From Solirubrobacteraceae bacterium (lineage in GTDB: Bacteria; Actinomycetota; Thermoleophilia; Solirubrobacterales; Solirubrobacteraceae), in assembly GCA_017882445.1 (NCBI GenBank), contig JADGPK010000015.1:1-50389 (forward strand): a DNA stretch of 50,389 bases. The letters are read 5' to 3'. The stretch's first letter is position 1, and each line of letters opens with the position of its first letter. The notes below the pieces were generated by a model. That model ran no database searches. It saw only the letters and a list, made by a program, of their open reading frames with translations, and had not been told where the DNA came from. The position numbers and the translations under genes were made by a program. Of the stretch, positions 1-8,436 are shown piece after piece.

Positions 1-50
1 CACCCCGACACACCGCAACCCGCCGCCAGCACCACCACCAGCGAGCGATC

Positions 51-320
51 TCACCCAAAAACGAGCGACAACTCACCTTCCTGACGAATCGAGGCTAGGT
101 CGGACATCCAGCCGTGGTTGCATCCCTTGCAGACGATCTTGGCGCGCTGGCTGGCTGCCCGGTTCGTCATGTAGGAGCGGTTCTCTTGCACCTCGCCCGA
201 CTCAAACCGGAACCGCTCGGCTTCGATCCCCTCCACGACGATCAGGCGGTCGATCCAGTCGGGGAAGATGTGCTCGTAGGAGTCGGCCTTGGCGCCGCAG
301 AAGATGCAGGTTCTCGCCAC
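51..320 (-). CDS. HNH-type endonuclease-like protein, short/truncated
   Basis: The 89-residue product starts on GTG at 320, chosen because a strong Shine-Dalgarno (GGGAGG) lies five bases upstream; a longer in-frame reading to 392 has no such site. It opens with CIFCG, followed by an EH..PDW segment and then CKGCNHGWM. That is the CxxC, EH, CxxCN pattern of small HNH nucleases with a structural zinc site. Members of this kind usually run well past the second cysteine pair, but here the frame closes about 20 residues after it, so the gene is probably 3'-truncated. It sits in the eroded region left of tRNA-Pro, which fits a mobile-element remnant. Nuclease activity is inferred from motifs only; the protein may be non-functional. 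Confidence 0.5.
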   Translation of the reverse strand: MARTCIFCGAKADSYEHIFPDWIDRLIVVEGIEAERFRFESGEVQENRSYMTNRAASQRAKIVCKGCNHGWMSDLASIRQEGELSLVFG

Positions 321-336
321 GCTACCCTCCCCACAG

Positions 337-704
337 ATGGCTGACGCCCACAAGCCTACGCTCGCTGCCCTAAATGAAGCCAAGCGGCTCATGAAGGCCG
401 CCGAAGGCCACGAACGCCGCGTGGCGCTCCGTGAGGAATCCGTGACGTTCTTGGACGGGCGCGGAGAGACCGCCCAGACCGATGTTGAGCGCCGCGAAGC
501 CGACCGGGAGCGGGAGGCCGCTCGGGACGCTTGGGATCGTGCGATGGCATTGCAGGGGCCTACGCAGATGACCGAGCCGAAGCATGGCGAGCCGTTGGAG
601 ATCCCGATCCCGAGTCGTGAGGACTTTGTGCAAATCTCGAGAAGGTCGCGCCCAAACCGCCGGCGGGCCAGCTCGACGCGCAGGACTCTCGCCCTACGCC
701 GTAG
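337..704 (+). pseudogene. Hypothetical helical protein with probable -1 frameshift
   Basis: From ATG 337 the frame encodes a charged, Ala/Arg/Glu-rich helical protein (MADAHKPTLAALNEAK onward). Around base 632, just after EDFVQ, the reading changes to an Arg/Ser-rich tail that runs to 729 and looks like an out-of-frame translation. Supplying one base there continues sensibly as NLEKVAPKPPAGQ and stops at TAG 702-704. The start is 16 bases from the divergent HNH-like gene and has no Shine-Dalgarno, so it may be leaderless. I do not recognise the family. The frameshift is inferred from the change of composition and could be a sequencing error. Confidence 0.35.
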
Positions 705-757
705 AATACGAAGCCGACGGCCGCGCTAACGGCCGTCGACTCCGGTCGTAGTGCCCC

Positions 758-832
758 TTACTTCTTCTTCCGCTTCCCAGGGTTAGTGAGTGCGTAGAAG
801 ATGAGCAGCAAGAGGGTGCCTTCTGGCACCAT
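758..832 (-). CDS. 24-residue putative single-span membrane peptide
   Basis: ATG at 832 is preceded by GAGAGG with a six-base spacer. The frame encodes MVPEG, a hydrophobic core (TLLLLIFYAL), then TNPGKRKKK and TAA. A short apolar helix followed by a lysine-rich tail is typical of a tiny inner-membrane peptide with a cytoplasmic C-terminus. Nothing else in the 705-1155 interval is convincingly coding. No family is recognised. It could be a small toxin-like or holin-like peptide, or the leftover C-terminus of a larger gene; the good ribosome site favours a real start. Confidence 0.35.
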   Translation of the reverse strand: MVPEGTLLLLIFYALTNPGKRKKK

Positions 833-1155
833 GATGTTCCTCTCGTGCGCGGTTGGTCCGCGTCCCTCCGAGCGCCAATCGCCCGGAACCCGTAGAACGG
901 GCGGGCTGTCGGAGGTGAGGTCGCATCATGCACTACGGGTAAGTGTACCCCGAGGTGTGACAGCGGCTGAAAGTGTTACCACTAAGGGAGTTTGCGAGGT
1001 GTTACCACTGCCGAGCGCCGGACGAGTTCAACGAACATCGCCCGCCCGTTGTCACGGTGGTTGTAGCGCCATGCGTACTCGTTGACGTAGGACTGCAGCC
1101 ACGGCAGCCTACTAACGAGCAGCCAGAACATCGCCCGAGAGGCGATTCGGGACGG
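833..1155. other. Gap without a convincing gene
   Basis: No frame on either strand here has a believable start, composition and stop. The only structure seen is the cluster of short repeats at 941-1009, described separately. Confidence 0.5.
941..1009 (+). repeat. Cluster of four A(A/G)GTGT(T)AC motifs
   Basis: Related motifs start at 941 (AAGTGTACC), 953 (AGGTGTGAC), 971 (AAGTGTTACCACT) and 997 (AGGTGTTACCACT). The last two share an 11-base identity. All point the same way within 70 bases of non-coding DNA. This could be a protein-binding array or the terminal binding sites of a lost insertion sequence. No transposase is visible beside it. Confidence 0.4.
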
Positions 1156-1944
1156 CTACCACGGAGGGTCCGGCAGAGCGTTGATCGTGTCCGCTTCCCA
1201 GGTGACCAATTGATCGACGGGCACCGCGAGCGCCTCGATCGGGTCGTCGCCGAGAAGCGCGTGGATCGCATCGCTGCTCCCGCCGACGTAGGTGGACATC
1301 TGGTCGATGTCCGTGGCGACGCACCAAGCGCGGTCCTCGGGCCACCAAATGCTCGGAGGGTCGCGCCGGTCCTCGTAGAACCAGGCAACGGCATCGAGAG
1401 GCCCCTCCATCAGATGCAGCTTCCGATGCGGGAGCACGAACTTTGGAGAGCGATCTACGAGGCCCCGCCAAGCGGCGACCTCAGCATCCGCCGCGTCACG
1501 CGCGCGGCGGCGCTCGTCCTCTGGTGTTCCCTCGGCGAAGAAGAACATGAAGCTCGGGATGCCCCACCCCTCCCACACTCCGAAGAAGCAGCGGTCGGAG
1601 CGCTCCGCATAGGGCGTGAGAGTCTCGGCCAGATGCCTCGCAACCCGCTGGGGCAGTTGGCCGCAACACGGTGGCCGGTCCCACAGATCATGCTGACCGT
1701 CGATCTGCCAAGAGCCGGTCAGCGATCCCCACCCTGCCGCAGGATGCATCGTGCGCTGCTTGGCGCTCGCCACATCCGCCCAACGAACGTCCGTCCCGTC
1801 CTCGCGCGATGCCGGGTGGAACACGCGGGCGTAGTGCTCGAAGACGGCTGGCACCAACGCTCCGACCGTGTAGTCGAAATCACGCACGCCTTGTACGACC
1901 CAATCGGAGGCATGGACATCGACGGCGGCGCGAACTACGGACAT
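1156..1944 (-). CDS. Conserved-looking hypothetical protein, 262 aa
   Basis: A long, well-formed soluble protein without signal peptide or membrane span. It is rich in tryptophan and aromatic clusters (WGWGIPSFMFFF region near residue 125, then PPSIWWPEDRAWCVATDID and STYVGGS near residues 195-220) and ends in a WEADTIN motif. I recall similar architecture in uncharacterised actinobacterial proteins but cannot name a family or function. The start at 1944 has no Shine-Dalgarno, but a GATAAT hexamer ends six bases before it, fitting a leaderless transcript. It is the only intact-looking non-secreted gene in the element-like region, so it may be cargo. No catalytic motif is recognised. Confidence 0.65.
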   Translation of the reverse strand: MSVVRAAVDVHASDWVVQGVRDFDYTVGALVPAVFEHYARVFHPASREDGTDVRWADVASAKQRTMHPAAGWGSLTGSWQIDGQHDLWDRPPCCGQLPQRVARHLAETLTPYAERSDRCFFGVWEGWGIPSFMFFFAEGTPEDERRRARDAADAEVAAWRGLVDRSPKFVLPHRKLHLMEGPLDAVAWFYEDRRDPPSIWWPEDRAWCVATDIDQMSTYVGGSSDAIHALLGDDPIEALAVPVDQLVTWEADTINALPDPPW

Positions 1945-1950
1945 GGATGC

Positions 1951-1956
1951 ATTATC
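1951..1956 (-). promoter_or_regulatory. Putative -10 element of the 262-aa gene
   Basis: The minus strand reads GATAAT here, six bases upstream of the ATG at 1944, so transcription would begin at or next to the start codon. No convincing -35 is seen. Confidence 0.3.
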
Positions 1957-2070
1957 TGCGCGCTCGGCGCGCGTAGACTCCGCAACCGTGCGCTACGCGC
2001 GACGGATCGCCGGATGGATCGCAGCGGTTGCCCTGGTCCCAGATTGCCGTCAGACCCCTCGGTAGCACAG

Positions 2071-2646
2071 TCACTGCTGATTAGGTTCCATGCTCACAAT
2101 CAAAGGCGGCACCCGAACTCCGAACCGGACTCCGTAGAAGGTGCGGCAGCTTAGTTTCCCAAAGACACGGTTGCAGAGGCGTTCCTCCACAACATGCGTG
2201 GGTGTAGCAATCAGCCATCTGCCGTGAATCCTCTGGAGGCGAAGCTTGACCGTCTTGCGAATGTCCGGCCACGGCCATGTGGAAGTTAGGTGTGCGATGA
2301 TGCCACGCCAGCGAACGTGGCTGATCCTCAGGCCGTTTGGTCGTTCGCTCGGTGCGTAGATTTCCTCTTGACCCGGATGGGGAGCGAAAGCAGGTGTCAG
2401 GTCTGCTTCGCAGGTGCTCTCGACCCTGACGAGGTGCGCGGCGACTTCGGGCGTGAAGTCGGCGCAGAACGCGCTGAGGTCGCGCCGGATGTAATCCGCG
2501 AGTGTCTGGCGCACCGCATGCGCGATTGCCGGGCCTTCCCGGCGACCAGCCGATGAGGTTGCTGATGCGCGTGCGCCGCATCCGCCGAGGCAAAGCACCA
2601 TCGCCACCGCTGCCAGGCCACCTCGTATCGCCTGCATCATGTTCAA
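2071..2646 (-). CDS. Secreted lipoprotein, NTF2-like candidate
   Basis: The N-terminus has a short charged start, a hydrophobic segment and the lipobox LGGC (Cys at about residue 23), so the protein is probably exported and lipid-anchored. The mature part of about 165 residues begins with a helix (AHAVRQTLADYIRRDL), has paired cysteines (AFCADF, STCEADL) and a strand-rich C-terminal half ending FGVRVPPLIVSM. This order resembles secreted NTF2-like folds, which is a weak inference. It is followed by a second lipoprotein gene on the same strand. Several Met codons near the start (residues 1, 3, 4) leave the exact initiation open. A ligand-binding or scaffold role is possible, but no function is assigned. 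Confidence 0.6.
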   Translation of the reverse strand: MNMMQAIRGGLAAVAMVLCLGGCGARASATSSAGRREGPAIAHAVRQTLADYIRRDLSAFCADFTPEVAAHLVRVESTCEADLTPAFAPHPGQEEIYAPSERPNGLRISHVRWRGIIAHLTSTWPWPDIRKTVKLRLQRIHGRWLIATPTHVVEERLCNRVFGKLSCRTFYGVRFGVRVPPLIVSMEPNQQ

Positions 2647-2664
2647 CCCGCTCCGCTGCTGACT

Positions 2665-3456
2665 CTACAGCTTGTGCGCCTCGGCGCGGCTGTAGAGCAG
2701 CGAGAGGAGGCGACGCTCGGCCTGCAGCGGGAATTGCCCCGAGTCGCTTGCCGCGTACAGGTCTACGGCTGCACCCTTGCCAGGCAAGTCCAGCACGGCA
2801 ACATCCTCATAGAAGTCGATAGGCACTCGACGAACGCGCAACCGTCCAGGCAGCGTGCGGGTGCTGTGGCGGCTCGAACCCGGACCTACTTCGACCGCGC
2901 CGGTCACTTCTCGGGTCTCGACGAGAGTGCCAACAACATGGAGCCGGAATGCCACGCTCCCGTCCATGCCGGAAAGGGGGTTTGCGAGCCACATGACCGA
3001 GACAGCGGCTCGGCGGGCTGGATACAGTTCGCGCGCATAGCGGACCTGACAGGCTCGACCACGCTCGCTGCCGATAGCGGCGATGTTGCGGGCCGCTTTC
3101 GCGGTGAGGTCCCGCGTCGAAGGGAGCCTGCCGAGTGGAGCCGCGACCCGCGAGGAAACGCCCTCGGCGCCGCTCCGCAGGAGTGGCGAGGAGATACCAA
3201 CCCGCTGGGCAGGGACGGGAACGCCCATGCACCGAGCGAGGCGCGCTTCCGATGCCGCATCGTGAAGCTCCCGTTCAGGCAACGCCGCACGCAGTCCTGG
3301 CAAATCGCCCACGCGGAGGTTGACTGCATGAGCGTAGGCGAGAGCCCGCGCCTTTGTGATGAAGCCGCCCTCCGTGCTGCCGCACCCTCCGAGTAGCACG
3401 CCGGTAACAGAGAGCACCAGCCCGGTGTGTGTGGCCCGCAGCATCGGCTGGATCAT
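2665..3456 (-). CDS. Secreted lipoprotein, unknown function
   Basis: Starting from ATG 3456 (MIQPMLRATH), a hydrophobic stretch leads to the lipobox LLGGC, after which the mature region starts GSTEGGFITKARALAYAHAVNL. A longer in-frame reading to 3639 only adds unlikely Arg-rich sequence before the signal peptide, so it was rejected; the ATG at 3444 is an alternative. The mature domain (about 240 residues) has a helical start, conserved-looking cysteines (LARCMGV, ACQVRYA) and a beta-rich end. Its arrangement parallels the neighbouring lipoprotein downstream (2071-2646), suggesting related exported proteins. No enzymatic motif is visible. Confidence 0.55.
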   Translation of the reverse strand: MIQPMLRATHTGLVLSVTGVLLGGCGSTEGGFITKARALAYAHAVNLRVGDLPGLRAALPERELHDAASEARLARCMGVPVPAQRVGISSPLLRSGAEGVSSRVAAPLGRLPSTRDLTAKAARNIAAIGSERGRACQVRYARELYPARRAAVSVMWLANPLSGMDGSVAFRLHVVGTLVETREVTGAVEVGPGSSRHSTRTLPGRLRVRRVPIDFYEDVAVLDLPGKGAAVDLYAASDSGQFPLQAERRLLSLLYSRAEAHKL

Positions 3457-3530
3457 GCCACGGCACCATCGACGACATTCTCGGCGCGCGCTGCGGTGAT
3501 CGCGTCCGGTCGCGGCTTCATCTTGGAGGT

Positions 3531-3957
3531 ATGCCGCAGCCTTACAACCGAACCGAGCTACGAACACTCCGAGCGACGCTCGACGCGAGGTGGCCGAAGC
3601 TACCTCCCGAGGAAGCTGATCGGTGGCTACGCCGCGCAAAGGATGGCCGCTCGCCCTACTCCCGTGTAAGAGTTCACGCCATTCGGTGCCAGCTTGACGC
3701 CATCCTCGCCCTCGCTTTGCATCTCGGGTTGCGACGCGCGGAGATTTTCCGCCTCGACATCAGGTGCGTCCACCACGACAACCACGGCGTCGTGGTGGCC
3801 GATCCGTCTGGATCGCTCGACGGCAAGGCTCGCGAAGTCCCGCTCACCGATGCGGCGCGACATGCGGTCTACGAATGGATCGTGTGGTTGTCGAGACACC
3901 CCAGGCAGTTTCGTCATGAGCGGCAAGACAGGCCGATCTGCAGGCCCTTGCCTCCAA
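3531..3957 (+). pseudogene. Tyrosine recombinase (integrase) fragment
   Basis: From about residue 1 (MPQPYNRTELRTLRATLDAR) the frame carries an integrase-like stretch: a helical lead-in, then ALALHLGLRRAEIFRL, which is the first catalytic box with its Arg, then a beta region with LDG.AREVPLTDAARHAVYEWI. The N-terminal core-binding domain and the later HxxR, His and nucleophilic Tyr boxes are all missing. After about 3905 the sequence no longer resembles an integrase, and the frame runs on through the tRNA on the opposite strand (to 4046). It is therefore a remnant truncated at both ends. Its position against the 3' end of tRNA-Pro marks a probable past integration junction. Confidence 0.6.
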
Positions 3958-4031
3958 TCGGGGCGGCCGGATTTGAACCGGCGACCCCCTGCTCCCAAAG
4001 CAGGTGCGCTACCAAGCTGCGCCACGCCCCG
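3958..4031 (-). tRNA. tRNA-Pro(TGG)
   Basis: The minus strand folds as a full 74-base tRNA. It has a seven-pair acceptor (CGGGGCG with CGCCCCG) and discriminator A, a D arm with AGCTTGGTAGC, anticodon stem CCTGC/GCAGG with loop TTTGGGA giving anticodon TGG, and a T arm with GGTTCAAATCC. CCA is not encoded. Its 3' end abuts the integrase fragment, the usual placement for an element that used this tRNA as attachment site. Confidence 0.95.
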
Positions 4032-4100
4032 TGCACCAAAGGGTAGAGGTCGAGCCCGCACTCGCGCGTCTGGGTCGCGCTGCTAGCCTCCGCCTCCGCC

Positions 4101-5350
<1,250 letters not shown>

Positions 5351-5357
<7 letters not shown>

Positions 5358-5377
5358 CTCACCCTGTGGGTATCATC
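5351..5377 (+). promoter_or_regulatory. Putative promoter for the OsmC-like gene
   Basis: TTGACT (5351-5356) and TATCAT (5372-5377) are separated by 15 bases, shorter than ideal. The -35 overlaps the stop region of the DUF1015 gene. The ATG of the OsmC-like gene is at 5415, preceded by AAGGGA. Confidence 0.4.
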
Positions 5378-5414
5378 GACAGAGAAGCAACACGACGCGA
5401 TTGAAGGGATCTAC

Positions 5415-5849
5415 ATGACTGGGACCCAAGGGCTCACAAGGATGAAAGCCACCGCGCAACGTGACGGCGGGACGTTCAAGCACACGGTGCAGGTTCGCGA
5501 CCACCAGCTGACGGTGGACGAGCCGCTGACCGAGGGTGGCGACGACGCCGGACCGGACCCGCGGGAGCTCTTGGCGGTGAGTCTCGCCTCGTGCACCGCC
5601 ATCACCATGGAGATGTACGCGGCCCGCAAGGGCTGGGACATCGGACATCTCGAGGTCGACGTCGAGTACAGCCCGGCGGAGCGCGGATGCCCGACCAAGT
5701 TCCAGCTCGTGATGCGCATGGGAGACGACCTCCCGGCGGAGCAGGTCGAGCGCCTGCGCGTGATCGCAGCTAAGTGCCCAGTGCACCGCGTGCTCGACGG
5801 CGAGGTCATGTTCCAGGAGCGCATTGAGCGCGTTCACCTGGCCGCCTGA
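5415..5849 (+). CDS. OsmC/Ohr family peroxidase-like protein
   Basis: OsmC-family proteins reduce organic hydroperoxides through two cysteines. Here they are Cys60 in LASCTAITMEMYA and Cys121 in AKCPVHRVL, the expected spacing and helix context for the family, in a 144-residue protein of typical length. The preceding PRELLAVSLASC helix start is also characteristic. The start ATG has AAGGGA six bases upstream. The last 26 bases overlap the following Nudix gene. Peroxide detoxification in the cytosol is likely; the exact substrate cannot be told. The 1-Cys peroxiredoxin gene converging on the Nudix gene gives a small redox-defence neighbourhood. Confidence 0.85.
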   Translation: MTGTQGLTRMKATAQRDGGTFKHTVQVRDHQLTVDEPLTEGGDDAGPDPRELLAVSLASCTAITMEMYAARKGWDIGHLEVDVEYSPAERGCPTKFQLVMRMGDDLPAEQVERLRVIAAKCPVHRVLDGEVMFQERIERVHLAA

Positions 5850-6393
5850 GTCCGCCATCGCCGGCATCGATCGGCCCGCAGGGGCCGAGCAGGTCGCCGC
5901 AGCCGTGCTGGTGCCCCTGTTCCTCGCCGGCGACGCGGACGGGCCACATGTCGTTCTGACCAGGCGCAGAGCCGATCTGCGTAGACACGCGGGCGAGATC
6001 TCGTTTCCCGGCGGCCGCAGGGACACTGCGGACGCCGACCTGACGGACACGGCTTTGCGCGAGGCCGAGGAGGAGATCGGGCTCGAGCGAGCGGACGTGC
6101 GCCTCCTGGGGACGCTCCCCCCCACGTCCACGTTCGCGACCAACTACGTCATCCATCCCTTCCTCGGCATGATCCCCGCGGGCATCGCCTGGCGGCCGTC
6201 GGTGAAGGAGGTGGACGCCGTGCTCGAGCTCCCCCTGAGCGCGATACACGCGGGCAGGACGAGAACGCGCCTGGAACGCCGCGGCATCACCTTCGAGACG
6301 GACGCCTTCGTGGTCGACGAGCACGTGATCTGGGGAGCGACGGCGCGAATCCTCGAGAACCTACTCGAGCGGATGAGCGCCTCAGGACACTAG
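5824..6393 (+). CDS. Nudix hydrolase, CoA pyrophosphatase-like
   Basis: The start is TTG at 5824, inside the end of the OsmC-like gene. It is supported by an AGGAG five bases upstream, and no later start keeps the domain intact. The protein has the CoA-pyrophosphatase (NudL/YeaB) signature LTRRRADLRRHAGEISFPGG around residues 45-64, running into the Nudix box with REAEEEIGL at 79-87. The box departs slightly from consensus, having Asp where the first Glu is expected. Such enzymes hydrolyse CoA and related dinucleotides to 4'-phosphopantetheine and adenosine 3',5'-bisphosphate. At 189 residues it is of usual length. Its stop codon overlaps that of the convergent peroxiredoxin gene. Confidence 0.8.
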   Translation: MSAFTWPPESAIAGIDRPAGAEQVAAAVLVPLFLAGDADGPHVVLTRRRADLRRHAGEISFPGGRRDTADADLTDTALREAEEEIGLERADVRLLGTLPPTSTFATNYVIHPFLGMIPAGIAWRPSVKEVDAVLELPLSAIHAGRTRTRLERRGITFETDAFVVDEHVIWGATARILENLLERMSASGH

Positions 6394-7049
6394 CTCGGCT
6401 GCGGCACGATCCGGATGTAGGGGCGTGGCTCCTCCCATCCGTCCGGGTAGGCCTCTTTGGCCTGATCGTTTGAAACCGAGCCCGCGATGATCACCTTCTC
6501 GCCCGGACGCCAGTTGACCGGTGTTGCGACCTTGTGGTTGGCGGTGAGCTGGAGTGAGTCGATCACGCGCAGCACCTCGTCGAAGTTGCGCCCGGTGGTC
6601 ATGGGGTACACGAGGATCAGCTTGACCTTCTTGTCGGGCCCGATGACGAACACGTTGCGGACCGTCTGGTTGTCGGCCGGCGTACGCACGAGCGGGTCGC
6701 CCGACGTGCTCGACGGCAACATGCCGTAGAGCTTTGAGACGTTGAAGTCGCTGTCGCTGATGATCGGGTAGTTGGGGGCGGCGCCCTGCGTCTCCTCGAT
6801 GTCCTTGGCCCACTCCTCGTGGTTGTCGAGGGCGTCGACCGATAGGCCGATGATCTTCACGTCGCGCGCGTCGAACTCCGGCTTCGCTTTCGCCATGTAT
6901 CCGAGCTCGGTGGTGCAGACGGGCGTGAAGTCCTTCGGGTGCGAGAACAGCACCGCCCAGGAGTCGCCGATCCAGTCATGGAACTTGATGCGGCCCTCGG
7001 TCGTGTCGGCCTCGAAGTCGGGGGCTAGGTCGCCAAGTTGCAGCGTCAT
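6390..7049 (-). CDS. 1-Cys peroxiredoxin (Prx6 class)
   Basis: The 219-residue length, the active-site motif HPKDFTPVCTTE with peroxidatic Cys45, and the C-terminal extension with PVNWRPGEKVII mark the Prx6-type peroxiredoxins. These reduce peroxides with a single conserved catalytic cysteine. ATG at 7049 follows GAAAGGAACATCA, a good ribosome site. The protein is cytosolic. It lies convergent to the Nudix gene with overlapping stop codons. About 140 bases of AT-richer DNA upstream (7050-7190) probably hold its promoter, though no consensus operator was identified. Thioredoxin reductase (13922-14941) is nearby but not adjacent. Confidence 0.9.
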   Translation of the reverse strand: MTLQLGDLAPDFEADTTEGRIKFHDWIGDSWAVLFSHPKDFTPVCTTELGYMAKAKPEFDARDVKIIGLSVDALDNHEEWAKDIEETQGAAPNYPIISDSDFNVSKLYGMLPSSTSGDPLVRTPADNQTVRNVFVIGPDKKVKLILVYPMTTGRNFDEVLRVIDSLQLTANHKVATPVNWRPGEKVIIAGSVSNDQAKEAYPDGWEEPRPYIRIVPQPS

Positions 7050-7196
7050 TGATGTTCCTTTCTCGACAGACAGCCGTCGCGGACTTTTCCGACGAGACTA
7101 AATCCTGATCGGCTTTACGGAGTATTACCGATGATGATAGCGCCGGCGAGCGTGTCGACCCATCGCTGCAGCCGACACCACGAACGTCGCGGGCGC

Positions 7197-7799
7197 TCAG
7201 CTGCCGGGCGTCCAGCCGGACAGGCCCGACCAGGCGCCACGCACGTGGGCCTCAGAGACGGCCGGCGAGAACACCGCGCGTGGCCACAGGCCACCGAGAA
7301 CCATCGTCAGCGAGCCGAGCAGCGCGAGCCATGCCCCCTCGAGCAGCGACAGCGACAGCAACCCGCCCGCCGGGGTCGGCGGATCGACCATCCGATACAG
7401 AACGCACGCCGTCGCAATTGTCCCGAGAACGACCACCGAACCCCCCGCGCCGGCGGGCATCACAGCGTCTGAGCGCGCCAGCGGGAGCAGAGCATCCAGC
7501 AGCGCCAGTCCCGCGAGAACGAGCAGGACGATGTTCAGCTCGTGCAGCGTCTGGTGTGCGCTGAGCGCGGTGAACTGCTGCCCCGCAAGGGTGGCGAGAT
7601 CGGGGTGCAGGCCGTTCATGTAGGACTGCAGCGTCGCGTTGCCGTACTGGGAGGCCACCTGATCGCCGATCTGCGCCACGAACGAGATTCCGGTGGAGGT
7701 GAAGCTCACCCCGTACCACGGCAGGAACACCGACACGGCCAGCACGACTGCGCCGACGGCTGATACCGCAAGACCGTATCGGGAGCGATCGCCAGCCAT
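7197..7799 (-). CDS. Four-span membrane protein, unknown
   Basis: The 200-residue protein has a hydrophobic N-terminal helix (about 9-27, ending FLPWYGV), an extracytoplasmic-looking loop of about 55 residues (GDQVASQYGNATLQSYM...), then three more hydrophobic segments near 88-107, 118-136 and 150-172. FLPWY after the first helix is common in small actinobacterial membrane proteins of unknown role. No transport or enzymatic motif is seen. The start ATG at 7799 is followed by MAGDRSRYG, a positive cytosolic end. It lies just downstream of the Rossmann-type gene on the same strand, about 50 bases away, so the two may be cotranscribed. Confidence 0.65.
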   Translation of the reverse strand: MAGDRSRYGLAVSAVGAVVLAVSVFLPWYGVSFTSTGISFVAQIGDQVASQYGNATLQSYMNGLHPDLATLAGQQFTALSAHQTLHELNIVLLVLAGLALLDALLPLARSDAVMPAGAGGSVVVLGTIATACVLYRMVDPPTPAGGLLSLSLLEGAWLALLGSLTMVLGGLWPRAVFSPAVSEAHVRGAWSGLSGWTPGS

Positions 7800-7849
7800 G
7801 GTGTGGCCTCATCGGTCCGATGGCCTCGGGGCTTGACCGCGGCGTGCGT

Positions 7850-8347
7850 TTATGCGCGCGTGAGCAGCGACTCCACGGCGGCGCGCGCGCCGCTCAGCCA
7901 GCCGGCGACGTCGTTCGGGTCGTCAGTGAGAAACGCCGCGGGGATCGCATTGCGCTCGGTGAGCGCGCGCACGATGCTCTCACCCGCGAGCAGGACCTCC
8001 GCCGGCGTGGTGGTTCCGCGGGCTTCGTAGATGAAGCCGCGCACGGTGGTGTCGATCGCCTGCGTGAGGAAGAACTCCAGGCGTTCGCTGTAGAGCGCGC
8101 GCAGCTCCTGCGGCGAGCCGACGGCGGAGCCCAGCATCCAGCAGACGATCGTGACGCTGTCGAGGGCACCCCTCAGCGTGGCCAGCCGGTCGGGCGTCCC
8201 GACCCAGCACTCCGCGCCCGCCCCCTCGATCGCCGCGCGCCCGCCCTCGGTGCGGGTGGTGATGCGCACCGCGTGCCCGTCGGCGACGATCGCGGCGGCG
8301 AGCCGCCGACCCCTGCAGCCACCTCCGACGACCATTATGCGCGCCAC
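7850..8347 (-). CDS. NAD(P)-binding Rossmann-fold protein
   Basis: Starting from GTG 8347 the product begins VARIMVVGGGCRGRRLA, a dinucleotide-binding strand-loop-helix, and continues with a second strand (AVRITTRTE), then TIVCWMLGSAVG at the cofactor cleft. This looks like the N-terminal domain of a short-chain or dTDP-sugar-epimerase-like protein, but at 165 residues it lacks the YxxxK catalytic motif, so it is probably a non-catalytic or atypical member. Reading back to 8443 adds unconvincing sequence and would overlap the glycyl-tRNA synthetase start. The gene is divergent from glyQS. Confidence 0.6.
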   Translation of the reverse strand: MARIMVVGGGCRGRRLAAAIVADGHAVRITTRTEGGRAAIEGAGAECWVGTPDRLATLRGALDSVTIVCWMLGSAVGSPQELRALYSERLEFFLTQAIDTTVRGFIYEARGTTTPAEVLLAGESIVRALTERNAIPAAFLTDDPNDVAGWLSGARAAVESLLTRA

Positions 8348-8436
8348 GGCGCCCCATCCTACGCCCGTGCGCACCGCCGGCCGCGAACGCGTCTGATCCG
8401 GGAGCTGCGGACCTCGACTACCATCCGCAGCCGGCG

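Noticed and set aside
1988-2065. 25-codon GTG frame reading MRYARRIAGWIAAVAL, like a signal peptide
   Set aside because: It stops at once after a weak lipobox-like VPDC and has no ribosome site; it may be a lipoprotein fragment but cannot be supported as a gene.
973-2154. Long plus-strand frame of 393 codons
   Set aside because: It is the antisense shadow of the 262-aa gene at 1156-1944; its composition is Arg/Pro-rich and non-protein-like.
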